Positions 49,166-61,362 of a stretch of DNA of 64,000 nt are shown in pieces (the first letter of the stretch is position 1; each line of letters starts with the position of its first letter). The notes under the pieces are model-generated. The model was not told the origin of the DNA, searched no databases, and saw only the letters and a program-made list of their open reading frames with translations. This DNA comes from Rhizophagus clarus. Taxonomy: Eukaryota; Glomeromycota; Glomeromycetes; Glomerales; Glomeraceae. Both the position numbers and the translations under genes were made by a program. The DNA is taken from the NCBI GenBank assembly GCA_015698045.1, contig BLAL01000011.1, positions 2,296,501 through 2,360,500 on the forward strand. The letters are read 5' to 3'.

Positions 49166-49724
49166 TTCTAGAGCATACGCAGCTTTAACAATCGAATAGT
49201 AATATTACACAGGTTTACAATCTTGTAAATTTTTGAAATATTTTAACCGTAATATTATACAGATTTACAGTCTCATAAATTTTTAAAATATTTTAACCGT
49301 AATATTACGCAGGTTTACAGTTTCATAAATTTTCAAAATATTTCAACCGTAATATTACGTAGGTTTACAGTTTCGTAAATTTTCAAAATATTTCAACTGT
49401 AATATTACGCAGGTTTACAGTCTCATAAATTTTCAAAATATTTTGACCGTAATATTGCGTAAATCTTACAATATTGAAACTTGCATAATATTTTGACCGT
49501 AATATCACATAAATCTTACGAAATTGTAAACTTATGTAATATTTTAAAATTTTTTGAAATATTATACCATAAACTTTCGTAAACTTACAAAATTGTAAAC
49601 TTACGCAATTTTTCGCCCTATAAAATTTCCTGATGGACCAGAAGTATCTGAAGGATAAAATTCGTCCTGCAAAAAAAAACCTAGTAAGATTATATTAGTA
49701 AAGAGACCAGAAGCTTCAATAGTT

Positions 49725-50030
49725 TCACTTTGCTGTTATAGCATCCGGTGGTAGAGCCTTTCTCAGATTTATTATTTCTTGATATTTTTTGCGAAGAGAT
49801 TCCATTTGAGTTAGTGGCTTTTGAGGTTGCCTTGACGAAGAGCTGCCCTTCTTCTTCTTGTTAAATGATGGTGGAGGAGGAACAGTTTTAGACCAACAAT
49901 GTTCTTCGTTATTGAGGGTAAATGAACCATAAAGTGCTTTTATGTAGTCATTATATTTCTCAAAATACCCTAATAACAGCCTCTCTCCTTTGTTCGTCCT
50001 TATCAATTTAAATGCTTTGATATTCTACGA
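49725..50030 (-). pseudogene. fragment of an unrecognised, probably retroelement-linked protein
   Basis: The minus strand has an open frame ending at 49725 that can be entered after an AG at about 50030 (CGTAG). It has no ATG near its start. It encodes NIKAFKLIRTNKGERLLLGY, then a Pro-rich PPPPSFNKKKK stretch and ends ALPPDAITAK. The first block (KAFK-IRT-KGER---GYFE) recalls gag-like ORF1 proteins of non-LTR elements in mycorrhizal fungi; that comparison is from memory. It may be the last exon of a lost gene. I found no upstream exon. Confidence 0.35.
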
Positions 50031-50599
50031 TTTTAAGAATGTGTAACTATTAGCGCAGTTCCAGTAAAAAAAAGAGAAGTATTTTTTATTAAAAAAAAAT
50101 GAATCAGATTGATAAATCATGTAATTTTTATCGATACTGAGTTATTTATTATAGTGATGAATTTTTTATAATGAACAAACCCCAACCAAAAAGAGAAAAG
50201 AAACTAGCTGAAATTTAAAAAGAAAATCTAAGAAGAAACCTGACCAAAAAAAAGAAAAAAGACTAGTTAGTAGTTGTAAAAAAAAATAGATTTCTAAAAT
50301 TCTAAATACCTGAAACTTACCATTTATTAAGACATTAAAGAACCTACAAAAAAAGAAGAAATGGTTAATTAGTAAGAAATAAAACCAAATAAAAACAATA
50401 CTAAAAAACTTACAGTATTAAAAGATTAAAGTTCGAAATATTAAAGGCAAAAGAAGAGTAATAGACCGGTAGAGACACTGTGATAAACAAATAATCTGTG
50501 AAATGTTTATACATGATTGAGTTTATATTTGATCACATGATAGTGAAATCACCCGGTAAATAATAATTTACTCATATAGAAATTACCAGGTTAAATCAC

Positions 50600-51310
50600 T
50601 CTGGTTAAATCACCTTAGGTTAAAATTAGTCTTATATATTCTTTTATTTTTATTTTTTGTTTACTAAATTTAATTATATATAAAATAAATTTTAGTTGAA
50701 TGAAATCACTTTTTATATTTAAGTAAAGCTGTTTAGCAATGTCAAAAGTACTCAGATTTTAATTTTCTTAAGGCTAGATATAATATTTATGAAGAAATTT
50801 GTATTTTTCAAACAGTACTAATTTCAAAATTTTTTTTTTTCTCTTTTAAATTCAGGATGTAATTACATCACTTTGGTCAAATGAAATCACTTTTTTCTGC
50901 TTAAATAAAGTTGTTCAGTGGGATTGAGTCTACTTGCAATTAATTTTTATGATGATTAGCATAATATTCATAGAGTATTGGCTATTTTTATATTATCAAT
51001 TTTTTTATGAAAATCCATTTTGCAACTTCAGAGCATGATTTCACCATTTTGGTCAAATGAAATCATCTTTTCTGCTTAAGTAAAATTGTTCAGCGGGATC
51101 AAATATACCTACAGTAAAAATTTTAGAATGATTGGATTAATATTTGTGGAATGCGACCAAGTTTTGTACTTTCAATTATTCATTGTTTATTTGATTTTTA
51201 ATTTTAAAATGTAATTTTACTATTTTTGGTTAAATGAAATCAACCTCTTGTGCTTAAGTAAGTTGTTCAGAACAGTTGAAAATAATTGTGCTTTATTTTT
51301 TATAACTCTA
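50600..51310. repeat. left inverted arm of a roughly 12-kb element, four tandem units
   Basis: Four units of about 175-185 bp start near 50697, 50882, 51057 and 51235. Each has TGAAATCAC/ATC, then CTGCTTAAGTAAA-like sequence, then GTTGTTCAG. The complement of the same units lies at 62370-62760. For example, 50776-50820 (ATATAATATTTATGAAGAAA then TTTGTATTTTTCAAA) matches the complement of 62480-62526 with few changes. No coding region. Confidence 0.7.
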
Positions 51311-51860
51311 GGTATAATATTTATTGAAAGGTTAGTATCTCTATAACAGTATTAATTTTTAAATTTTTAATATTTTAGGTATTTAAATTAAGTTATTTAT
51401 CACATTAAAATTTATTTGTATTTTAATTTTTATAATAAATTGTACTATAAATATAAATTTATAAGTTATTTATATAAAAGTTTTTATATATATCATAAAA
51501 TGAGTTATTTAACAATATAAAATTTTTGATGTTATAATAAAATTTTGCTTAGCAGAGTTTAAAATAATTTGCTTATTGATCATAGTAAAAAATTTGGATT
51601 TTAATGTGACCTATATATATATTGTTCAGGGTCCTGCTGCACCATCAGATCTGATTGAAAGTATATTAAGATTTAATTGTGAACTAATATCTAACAGCTT
51701 TTTATGAAAATTTGCAATCATATTTGCAGAATCTGCTCCATTATTTGGTATAAGAGTAATTATAATAGGAGGAAATTTTGATAATAATAACTATTGTTTT
51801 TTTATTAAAAAAAAGAAAATAATAATTTAATAAATACTTTCAATAAATAATAAAGTTAAT

Positions 51861-52790
51861 CATATGGGCTGATTTGACCACCTTTAATTAAAATATTGAT
51901 TTTGTTACATTTTTATTATACAAAATACTATACAATATACAGTAAATTGAGAGTGAGTATTAAAAAATTTTATTTAATGTTATTATACTATAATTTGGTA
52001 AATATTTCTTTTAAATTAATATAAATCTTAGCATTTACTATATATGTTAAAAATTCGTATCTCAACTTTAAACGTAAATATCTCCAGATCCAATGATCCA
52101 ATCGGCAAGCTCTTTTTTCGCTCATATAGTCCAGATCAAGGGCTTTCCAAAGAGCCTAAATTTTTAAAAAACGGATTAGTGGATCCCAAGATATTTGCAT
52201 TTAAACATGTTAAAAAATTCGTACCTCAACTTTAAACGTAAATAACTCCGGATCTAATGATCCAATCGGCAAGCTCTTTTTTCGTCTATATAGTCCAGAA
52301 CAAGGGCTTTCCAACAAGCCTAAAATTATAGAAAACGGATCAGTGAATCTTGATATATTTGCGTTTAAAGATAGTAATACAAACTCCGACATAAAATAAT
52401 TATTTTATTGTTTAAAAATATCTATTATAATACCATCTTTTATATGATGTTTTTATTACACTTTCATAAATATTTATAGCTACTAAGACTATATAAATTT
52501 TTATTTTACTTTATATTTTATTAAAATATACTTACTTTTTAATAATATATGTTAAAAATTCCATATATATGAGAAATGGGTTTTTTATTAGTGAAATGGG
52601 TTTTTTCACGTCTCTTTTACATTTAATAATTTAAGTTTTGCAAATGTAAATTTTGTTCAACTTATTATTTAATCAAGTGATCATCAATCAGATGATTTTT
52701 TGGTATTACAAAACAATTTTGAGTAACGAAAACTGTGAAAATCAATTTAATAACTCTTTTTAATGCAGAGTGAACAAATCAGCCCATATG
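51861..52790. mobile_element. 930-bp TIR element without coding capacity
   Basis: CATATGGGCTGATTTG at 51861-51876 is mirrored by CAAATCAGCCCATATG at 52775-52790. The ends lie in a palindromic CATATG, so a TA duplication is possible but cannot be told from the repeat itself. The insert separates the ...NDISQIIN and GADSANM... parts of the outer transposase. Its interior holds a 164-bp tandem duplication (52043-52370). Confidence 0.7.
52043..52370 (+). repeat. 164-bp tandem duplication
   Basis: Two copies, starting ATGTTAAAAATTCGTA at about 52043 and 52207, share TCAACTTTAAACGTAAATA, ATGATCCAATCGGCAAGCTC and CAAGGGCTTTCCAA with roughly 85-90% visual identity. They lie inside the 930-bp TIR element. 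Short frames on both strands do not resemble a known protein. Confidence 0.8.
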
Positions 52791-54813
52791 TACATTTATT
52801 TACCTGCAAAATGCAAGCTCAAACATTATTTGCAATTACCTTTTTATCTTTAATTGATTAAATAATTTGTGAAATATCATTATATATATGCACTTTAGTT
52901 TTATCTTGTAATAATACTGATCCAACAATACATTCAAGCTGAGTTGAATAATGAAGATGAGGTTTCAGCTTAGTATTATCAGTCATAGCTGCAACTGGTT
53001 CTTTATAATTTATTTTATCCAGAAATCTTTTAAAACAAACTATATTTTCAAAACAAAGATCTGGATTTGTAAGTATATCATTTGAGTTTGTATATAAATT
53101 TAGGATCCTAGACATTACTGATACAACTCATAATCATAAAAAAGAGCAAATTGATGTGAAATTTAGAAGCTAAAAAACATGTTTTTTGCAATTTTCTCAT
53201 CAACCAGTGATCCAAATTGGATGAGCACTTTTTTAAAATGTAGCTTTCAATGAAATCTACAAAATAAAAAAAAGTTTATCAAAATTGGTTAAATAGATGG
53301 TGAGATATTCTTAAAGAACTAAAAGAGCAAATTGGCTTAATTTTGAGAAAAATGGGTAAAAAAAAAATGTGAGTTATTTTAGTAATGTTTGGGGTCCTGT
53401 AAATTTCTAAATTTAAATGTAAATTATTAGTTAATCAATTTAATTATCCAATAGTAAAATATAAATAAGTTAAACATTTTTCCTTATACTTTAAATACTT
53501 CATCCAGTTAAATTTGTCAAAATAAATTTAGTGTTTGTAGACTAATACTTCTAAGTATAACCAAAAAATTAGTAAATTCAACTAAATAACAAAGATTATT
53601 TGTTGTTTTATTTTCTTCTTTTCGTTTAAAACTTGACACATAATTTCACACAATCCCAAAAATACTTAAAAATTTTTAAACGATCCATTAAGACCTTTTT
53701 TTGCAAATGTAATCTAAGAATTAGAATTTAAAGAATCACCATCTTTAATAATATTCCAAATGATTTGCAAATCAGTATTCCTTAAATGCTTTTTTATTAC
53801 ATCATTTTCAAAATATCATTTTGGTATAAATTTTAAATTTTTTTCAGAAGGTTTTTTAATAAAAATATAATTTGTTAAATTTGAATTTGCTTTTAAATAA
53901 TTACAATTGGTACAAAAATTACTATCTGTATAATCTCTAATGCAATTTTTTGTACAAACACAATTACCTATTATCCAAATATTATTTAAGATGATAATAT
54001 AATAAAATTTAAAATTTTTAAATAAAGTTAACTTACCATCATAATCAATTTTCCATTCTGCTTCTAAATATATTTGCCAATTTAATTTTTTTTTTTGTGT
54101 ATAGCTTAATTTTTTTTGAGTAAATTTTTCAGTAAAAAGTGATAAAAATAGTTCTTTGCCAATAACTTCAATACGTCTTGTACCTCCAACTTGTACTGAA
54201 GTTCGTTCAATATAATATTAAATTTTTTGAGATTATAGACCAGAACAAGGAATTCTTTTCCTTTATTTATCTTGTTTGGAATTAAGCTGATCTTCATCTT
54301 CGCTTGATAATAGTTATAATACATTATTATCAGTGATATCTTTAATATCTTCTGAATTAACCAATATAATATCATCTTCATCCAGATAGTCACAAATATC
54401 ACTATTATACTCTTTTTCAGAACTTATGTTACTATTATCTTTTTCTTTAGAATTAAAATAGTAAAATAGTGTTCTTTGCACTAGTCGAAAAAGGAATATT
54501 CAGCCTCCAAAAAATCCGGCCTAGATTCGGCTAATTTTTAAAAAAATTGACCTAAATTAGTAATGATATGCAATTCAATCTATATTCAACTCTGATTCAA
54601 TCCTGCCGAATGATGGTCAAATTGCGTATAATAAAAATTAAACTATGTTTGGCCTCACATGAATAATGGCTGAATTGTATTTACTTTTCTATATTAAATA
54701 ATGGTTATAATATATTTACTATATTAATATTATTAAGTATAATAAAAAACAATGATACAATATTTGTTAAAAAATGTTTAAACAATTCAGACTAGTATAA
54801 ATGTTATATTAAA

Positions 54814-57800
54814 TCAACGCAAATGGAACTTTCTATTTATAGGAATAACGGTTAAATATTCTCTGGCATTAGATTGATCTGATTTTTTGTATTTTACAGG
54901 TATAAACTGACCTAAAATGTTGTGTATTAGGATTATATTGTCTCTACTACTTAAATAGAAACTATCTTCTCATAATTCGACGTTACAAGTTTCGATATCA
55001 TCGTCAATACTGAAATGGAATCGGGATGTCAAATTTGCCAGTTTGTACCATTTGATGTAAGCCAATTTATGTGTCAAATTATGGGAAAATAAATGAACGC
55101 TATAGTCGAAAAAAAATTGGATTTGACCTGGGTAAGTATCAATGCTATTCCCATCACGATTAATAAATTTAGTTAAGACAAATGAGCTCTTAATATGTCG
55201 TGTTGCAGCAGCAGATCCAAAAATTTCTGCACCGATTTAACATCTTCTATATTGATTCGTTTTGTTGATAACGATTATTGAATTGGGTAAATTTTCTGTG
55301 AACGGTTTTCTGAATATAGAATCTATGTATGTATCCTTATAATATTCAATAAGTAAATCGTAGATTTATTATCAAAACAAATATCTTCAGATCGTGATGC
55401 TAAAAATATACCTGGAAATTCCTTGCAACCAGTAATTGGTAATTCCAATATATTTCTGGAATTCATCAAAAATTAATACATTTCATTTGTTGAAAATTCA
55501 GAAAGAAAACTGACAGAAAATCATTTATTGAGTAATTCGATGCCAATTACTTCTGAACTTGAGCTAATAATATCATTTATTTGTGTTTCAGTCATCAATT
55601 GACGCATTAGTTCAGGTTTAATTTGGCGGTGACTATTAGGCAACGATCCTAATAAATATTTTATTATTAATCTTTGCTTAATGGAATAATATAATTCGAA
55701 AAATCGACACAGCAAATGAATTTAAATTTGAATTACCTAATACGCCATTCATTTGTTTAAAGCTAAAGCACCAAAACAAATACAGGGATCTGTAATCGTA
55801 AGAGCATTCACATAGATGTAATGATAGGTAGAGGTTTAGCGTTATTTTTTCCTTTGCCATAATGCTCTTCGATCAATTTAATTATCTTTACTAAAAGTTC
55901 ATGGGCTTCTTTCATATCATTAATCTCCACAATTCATCTAACCAAAATCGTACAAACTTTTACGAAATATGTAAGAATTTTGCGATCTTTATTCGGAAGA
56001 TGATTCCATAACACAACAGTGGCATATATTAGGAAAAAGTTGCGCCATTGGTCAGCGGTAAAGTTAGAAAAACCTTCATCATAATGGATTTTACCAGGAA
56101 TTCATCTCAAATCTGATGGTAGCTTAAATTCGCTCATTTTCTTTTGAATTGATTGAAGAGCTTTTTCTGTTAATACATCTTCATCGATTCATATTTGGTT
56201 TGTTATCCATTTTGCGATTCCTAGAAAAAGACAGTGCATCAGATCTATAACAACAAACTGAATCAGATTAAAATACGAGAGTCTTAATATTTCAGATCAC
56301 CTTACACCATTCATCTTAACGAATCTCTCTCTTTCTGCATTAGACTTGCATCGTCGCTATTCCAAAGCCTTTTGACGATGCTCTACTGGATCTTTCATGA
56401 TAAACCAGTCGCTCATATCCGCCATACCACCAAAATTGCGATTATTGGCCCTTTTTTCGCATCGATGACATGATGTGAGGGTAGAGATATGCCCGCGTAA
56501 TTTTTGAGCTCCAGGAATATTGCACAAAGCAATTATTAATGCAGCTCAAATATTTTTGCCATTTGGATATTCATTAGTGCGATTAAGATTTACGCCTTCC
56601 CAAAGTGACTCTAATTCTGTTATTATTGGCGAAAGATAATGATTAACTTTATGCAATTTAACCTCATCGGGCCCTGGTGATATGTTGAGTATAAGCACAT
56701 TTTTGGGCTTAAATCAAACATCCTGAGATAGATTGCATATTACTGCGTATATTACACCTGTACTGTAAATCGTTCTTTCGTAAGGCTGGAACCAATCCAA
56801 ATTTATCATTAATCCTAGATGAGCATCAGCCTTGTCTGGTCAGAAAAAGTTATTTGACTCTTGTTTAGATGATTCCTTAAGATTTTTCCATATTTGGTCA
56901 TCATAAATATCTGATAGAACATTGTCAATTATTGAACGACGTGTCTAATGCCACAGTAATTCTTCAAATCCTGGTCACTTGAACATACTAGAAAGCTGCT
57001 GTTGTATACTCGAGACTGGATAAATTAATTCAGGAACAATTGATATACTATTATTTAAAGAAATTTTCTTCCCTAAAGGAGTACGACATTGTTTTAATCT
57101 CTTTGTAGCTGAATTTGGAAATTTGACATGGTTGTATTTCATAACAGTATTATTATCTTTTGATATTATCTCCTCTTTTTTGTATAATTTATGGCATTTT
57201 TGGTAGGCTGCAAACTGCGTAAATTGATCGAAAAGTCCTAACTTTTTTCTTAGCATGTACAATGAATTTGGGAATGATTCCACAGGTCGAAATTAGTTAA
57301 ATAGGGTATCAATAAGTTATCAATCAGCTATCAATCAGCCTGCCTGATTGGTGACAGATTATGCGCAAGTTCAATAGGCTACCAATAGGGTAGCTTATTG
57401 ATAGCCGATTGATAACCTATTGATACTTTATTGATACCCTATTTAACTAATTTTGACCTGTGTTTGTAATTGATATTTTTACATACTTTCAATATTATTT
57501 TAATAAATTGTATTAATTCTTCAATTGCGGTATTTGGTATGTTATGACTTGATCTGAACTTCATAATCCACATCAAAATCCCTTTAATTAATTTATCAGT
57601 TGGTAATTCTGAAATATCTGGTGTGTCTGAAATATCTGGTATGTCGAACATAAGATGAGAGTAATTCTTAAAATTATCTGAAAAATCATTATCTTCATCA
57701 TTAGGAGAATCTTCTTGTGTCGAAGATTCACTAGTGTAGATATTATTCGTGTCATATTCAGCTGGCACATTATAAGAGGAATCTTCAGCGACTAGCTCAA

Positions 57801-58215
57801 CTTCAGTGATATGATGAAATGTGCCTGGTTTTGCCCTTTTTTTGCGTGAAAGAAATATATATTTCTATTTCTCATACGTATCATTATCAGAATGTGTATC
57901 AATAGACATTGTCGTATCTTGTGATTCTGCTAACAATATTGTTGAATCAATCAGTTCTACTAACTCTTGAGACGTTGGAGTCTTATCGCGATTTAATGGT
58001 TCCAAAGAAGTCGTTTGCTCATTCGTTTGCTCATATTCCTCCTTCGTACGTAGATCGACCATTTTCCCATTACAATGGCTGCAAAAGCACGAAACCTTCT
58101 CTCTTGATTTTCTGATCGTAAAGTCAGTAGATGTTTGTTCAGAGGTCAATGAACTAGGATTATTATATTCGTCTATGATATTAGCAGCAATGCGTTTTCT
58201 TCTCCCTTTTTTCAT
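54814..58215 (-). pseudogene. Plavaka-like (CACTA) transposase, many stops
   Basis: The frame starts at 58215 (MKKGRRKRIAANIIDEYNNP) with a C-x-C-x2-C element (CFCSHC) and an acidic region. The core follows: LMINLDWFQPYERTIYSTGV, FKPKNVLILNISPGPDEVK, AALIIALCNIPGAQKLRGHI, TSCHRCEKRA, VVIDLMHCLFLGIAKWITNQ, and FTADQWRNFF. The C-terminal domain ends LAYIKWYKLANLTSRFHFSI, GQFIPVKYKKSDQSNAREYL and PINRKFHLR before TGA at 54814-54816. This order matches Plavaka/Tnp2-type transposases. In-frame stops occur at 56840-56842, 56714-56716, 56546-56548, 56189-56191, 56102-56104, 55934-55936 and others, mostly TGA where Arg CGA fits. A 182-bp MITE also interrupts it at 57281-57462. It cannot make a full-length protein. 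Confidence 0.8.
57281..57462. mobile_element. 182-bp MITE inside the CACTA transposase frame
   Basis: The ends are CACAGGTCGAAATTAGTTAA and the near-complement TTAACTAATTTTGACCTGTG; the inverted repeat continues through AATAGGGTATCAATAA for about 35 bases. The centre has several TATCAAT / ATTGATA units in both orientations. It separates ...KVCKNINYKH from VESFPNSLYML of the transposase. No unambiguous target duplication is visible. Confidence 0.75.
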
Positions 58216-58959
58216 TTTTTGTTAAAAGTCAGATACGATAAAGTTGTAATATAATTTTTACGTTGAATAAAGTTATAATATACTTTGTTATATTTAATTA
58301 ATAGTGATTTTTTATTAATATCAAATTTTTAGTGATGTCGAATTTTTAGTGATATTGTGGTTTTTTTATTAATATCAAATTTTTAGTGATATCGAATTTT
58401 TAGTGATATTTTGGTTTTTTTATTAATATCAAATTTTTAGTGATGTCGAATTTTTAGTGATATTGTGATTATATTCTGTTTTAAAATGATATTGATGATA
58501 TAATTAACAAAATAGACAAATTCGAATATGAAAAATTAGACGTAAGAAGTTGAATAGAAAATTAAACGAAAACTGAAATTTAAAAAATAAAATATATACC
58601 ATACCACGCACTCAATATGATTTAACTGTTCAATTAATTGAAAGTCTAATTTGATGCGAAAGTTTAAGTCTAATCTGATCATTAACGGCTAATGATTGAA
58701 AGTCTAATTTGATATGTTTAATATATGTTTAATTAATTAAAAGTCTAATTTGATGTGAAAGTTTAAGTCTAATTTGATCATGCCTATTGAAAGTCTAATT
58801 TTATACAAATGTTTGTGATCGTTAATTGTTAAAAGTCTAATTTAATAGTAAAGAAATAGATATAAATAGTGGTCCAATTTCCTCGTTCTATACAAAAAAA
58901 TCGCCCCTTTTCTTTTTTAAAAAATAATAATAAAAAATAAAAATAATTTTAAAATAATA
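58216..58959. promoter_or_regulatory. divergent, repeat-rich promoter region of the CACTA element
   Basis: This 744-bp region lies between the two divergent element genes. At 58308-58470 three copies of a roughly 55-bp unit (TATTAATATCAAATTTTTAG then TGAT.TCGAATTTTTAGTGAT) occur. At 58635-58845 six or so AGTCTAATTTGAT units are spaced by 20-60 bases, some with GCGAAAGTTTA. It ends in an A-rich leader before the ATG at 58960. A role in transposase binding or in driving both genes is inferred. Confidence 0.45.
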
Positions 58960-61362
58960 ATGGCTCGTAAGAAACCATCAAAACCAAATGCTCCTTCACC
59001 AGATATTGCTAGTTCGTCTACACCATCACCACATACAACATCAACTCCTCCACGAAATATTGCTTCAATACCAACACCAACTAATACCACCATTTCATCT
59101 ACATCACGAAATATTGCCACATCACGAGCATCAACACCAACTAATACTACATCACGAAATATTGCTACATCACGAGCGTTAACATCAACTAATACTACAT
59201 CACGAAATATTGCCACATCACAAGCGTCAACACCAACTAATACTACACCACGAAATATTGCCACATCACGAGCATCAACACTAACTAATACTATACCACA
59301 AAATATTGCCACATCACGAGCGTCAACACCAACTAATACTACACCACAAAATATTGCCACATCACGAGCGTCAACACCAACTAATACTACACCACGAAAT
59401 ATTGCCACATCATAAGCGTCAACACCAACTAATACTACACCACGAAATATTACCACATCACGAGCGTCAACACCAACTAATACCACCACCTCGTCTACAT
59501 CACGAAATATTGCCACACCACGAAATATTGCTTCAACACTAACATCACTAAATACTAATACTACAGCTCCCTTTAGACTCGTTGTTTTGCAAGATATTTT
59601 AGCCTCATTAAGTCAAACTCAAACTCAATCTCAACGAACTTCTGATATTATTAAAAGATATCCTAATATTAATGTACTGAAAAGTTACTGTTCACATCAC
59701 GAAGAAGGAGCACCAAGAAATGTTCAACCGAGTAATGAAGAAGCAGGTAAACTGAATTTTTTGTTATATTTTAATATTTATTATATTACATCTGTTCGTT
59801 ATGATTCGATACATATTCTTATAATTTAAAATAGGTAATTTAGAGCTAGAAAATTTAAAAAATGAAACCCTTCGACTACAGAACGAATTGAATCAGGAAA
59901 AGGTCAAAGTATCAGAAATGAAACGAAAAATAGATAATTTGCAAGACTGTGTTTGTAGGGTTGAAGAGGAGAATTTCTTACTATGGCAGTTTAATGAAAT
60001 TTTTGGTGATGAATCGAATCAATTATGTGAAGAGAATAAAACTCTCCAAGAAGAACTTCAATGGCTCAAGCAACTTCGCACACCTCAAAAGACTATCAAT
60101 TTTCTGCAGCAATATTCACCAAAACATCACAATAAAAGATTAAAATTGAGAGAGAAATCGCCTGATGAAGTTGCCGCTTCAGCTGCAAGAGTAAGAATTT
60201 TACAAGACTATTTGCAGCCGAATTGTGTTAATGTATATATACAGTTTTTATTATTTCCTCTTATTGTTTAGGACAAAATGAAGAACTTCTTGAAAGGTCA
60301 AATACCTGAAGAATATCAGTTGGATTACGGCAAGACTTTTAGTGAACAGACAGCAAAGATATATGAAAAATTGATACCTGAATTAAAGAGGTTGATGAGT
60401 GGACATTATAATCTGTCTGTAACCCAATTGTTTAACTGGTTACGATCGATTCACAAGCATAAAAGAGATAGACAACAGAAACGACTATCAGGCCAATTAG
60501 ACAAAGTCAACTGTAGGAGCACGTGAATGCGCAATTATCTGAAGTGAGTAGTATTTTATTTTAATGCACTTCTTTTTAGTCATTTGAAATTAATCTTTAT
60601 ATATTCGACAGAAAAAAAATAGACGAGTAAAGGCGGCAATAAAATTATACGAAAGAAATGATGCCAACATAAAGAAATTTGATAAAGACGAATTATTACC
60701 AATGCTTGTACAGAATGATTGTCATTCCATTGAGCAATCAGATTCTGAAGACGATTCAAGACAGAAATTGCCTGATAATAAGCGGTTCTTGCATATATAT
60801 GATCAGTCATAACGTTCAGATAAGATATTAAAGTGATTACTGCTCCTAACCTATTTTAATATTTATTCAATATTTGTTTATTTTTGTTTTAATAGTTAAA
60901 ACAACTATTACGAGACATATTAGACCCTGAAGCAGAATATATTCAATGCGCAAAAAAGCAACAGGAGCGAATTTATAATGATGATATTTACTTTATGTCT
61001 AGTAAACCTCTTGAGAATGCGCCTGAATGGGCGCTCGATAAAACAAAAATGTACGAGATTGATGAAACAAACGAAACAATTGGCGTTAGCGAATATGATG
61101 ATATGGTTGATGATTTGATTCAATCTTACGAGGATCATGTACTAATAGAACTGAAGATTTGGATGAGATCAGTGAAAGTTCGACAACAGTAAGTTGAATT
61201 ATTTTAATATTTTTACGTCACAAATATCGTTAATTAATTTTATTTATATCATATGTTGTATCATATTAGCAACAAAAAGCTGAAAAAAAGCAAAAAGGAA
61301 AAGGAAGGGCTACGGAAGACGAAGAACTCCATGAAATCTTCAATGCAGACGAATATTATTAG
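58960..61362 (+). pseudogene. CACTA-element accessory gene: 16-aa repeats plus coiled coil
   Basis: Exon 1 (58960-59746) encodes MARKKPSKPNAPSPDIASSS, then about ten copies of a 16-residue unit like RASTPTNTTPRNIATS (48-bp period, 59090-59480). A TAA at 59413-59415 replaces the CGA expected from neighbouring repeats; the frame is open on both sides. Exon 2 (from 59835) is a coiled coil (LENLKNETLRLQNELNQEKV) continuing to a GTAAGA donor near 60190. A third exon (from 60273) starts DKMKNFLKGQIPEEYQ and loses frame near 60500. Later exons (60612 on, 60899-61190, 61271-61362) end in NADEYY. The fold recalls coiled-coil partner ORFs of CACTA elements. I regard it as broken by at least one stop and one frame change. 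Confidence 0.55.
59090..59480 (+). repeat. 48-bp coding tandem repeat
   Basis: About eight to ten units of 48 bp share CACGAAATATTGCCACATCA then CGAGCGTCAACACCAACTAATACTACAC. They are in frame with the plus-strand accessory gene and encode a Thr/Ser/Pro/Asn-rich spacer. The minus-strand open frame over the same repeats is a by-product of the absence of stops in the unit. Confidence 0.85.

Larger units (their letters stand above)
43127..49640. mobile_element. 6.5-kb element with long repetitive inverted arms
   Basis: CATCAGGAAATTTTATAG at about 43131 (in CATCAGG...GTGCGAAAAGTTGCG) is mirrored by the complement near 49600-49637 (TTTTTCGCCCTATAAAATTT then CCTGATG). The arms (about 43130-43640 and 49190-49635) are made of 70-90 bp units with CGTAATATT, TTTTGTAATTTTAC and TTTTAAAATATT, inverted between the two sides. 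No clean target duplication is visible. The interior holds a broken Myb/SANT-like gene, a MITE, short tandem duplications and an inner element with the exon-like array. No transposase domain was recognised, so it may be non-autonomous or nested. Confidence 0.6.
51640..54478 (-). pseudogene. downstream fragments of the outer element's transposase
   Basis: Read on the minus strand: 54478-54038 begins AGAACACTATTTTACTATTT (RTLFYYF) and contains acidic blocks and WQIYLEAEWKIDYDG before a GTAAGT donor at 54036. Next, 53970-53660 holds a Cys-rich segment (CVCTKNC... CTNCNYLKA) with internal TGA and TAG. Then 53115-52858 has EPVAAMTDNTKLKPHLHYST. Finally 51790-51640 has GADSANMIANFHKKLLDISS and ILSIRSDGAA, cut off at a CAGGACCCTGAA end. 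Together they look like one transposase with an N-terminal zinc finger (the 61817-62010 piece), a DDE-like core start and no C-terminus. Several stops replace likely CGA or TGG codons. I cannot name the superfamily. Confidence 0.5.

Noticed and set aside
58917..59516. 199-codon minus-strand frame rich in VGVDARDVAIF repeats
   Set aside because: It is antisense to the 48-bp coding repeat of the plus-strand gene. The plus frame continues into a coiled coil and spliced exons, while the minus frame has no such context.
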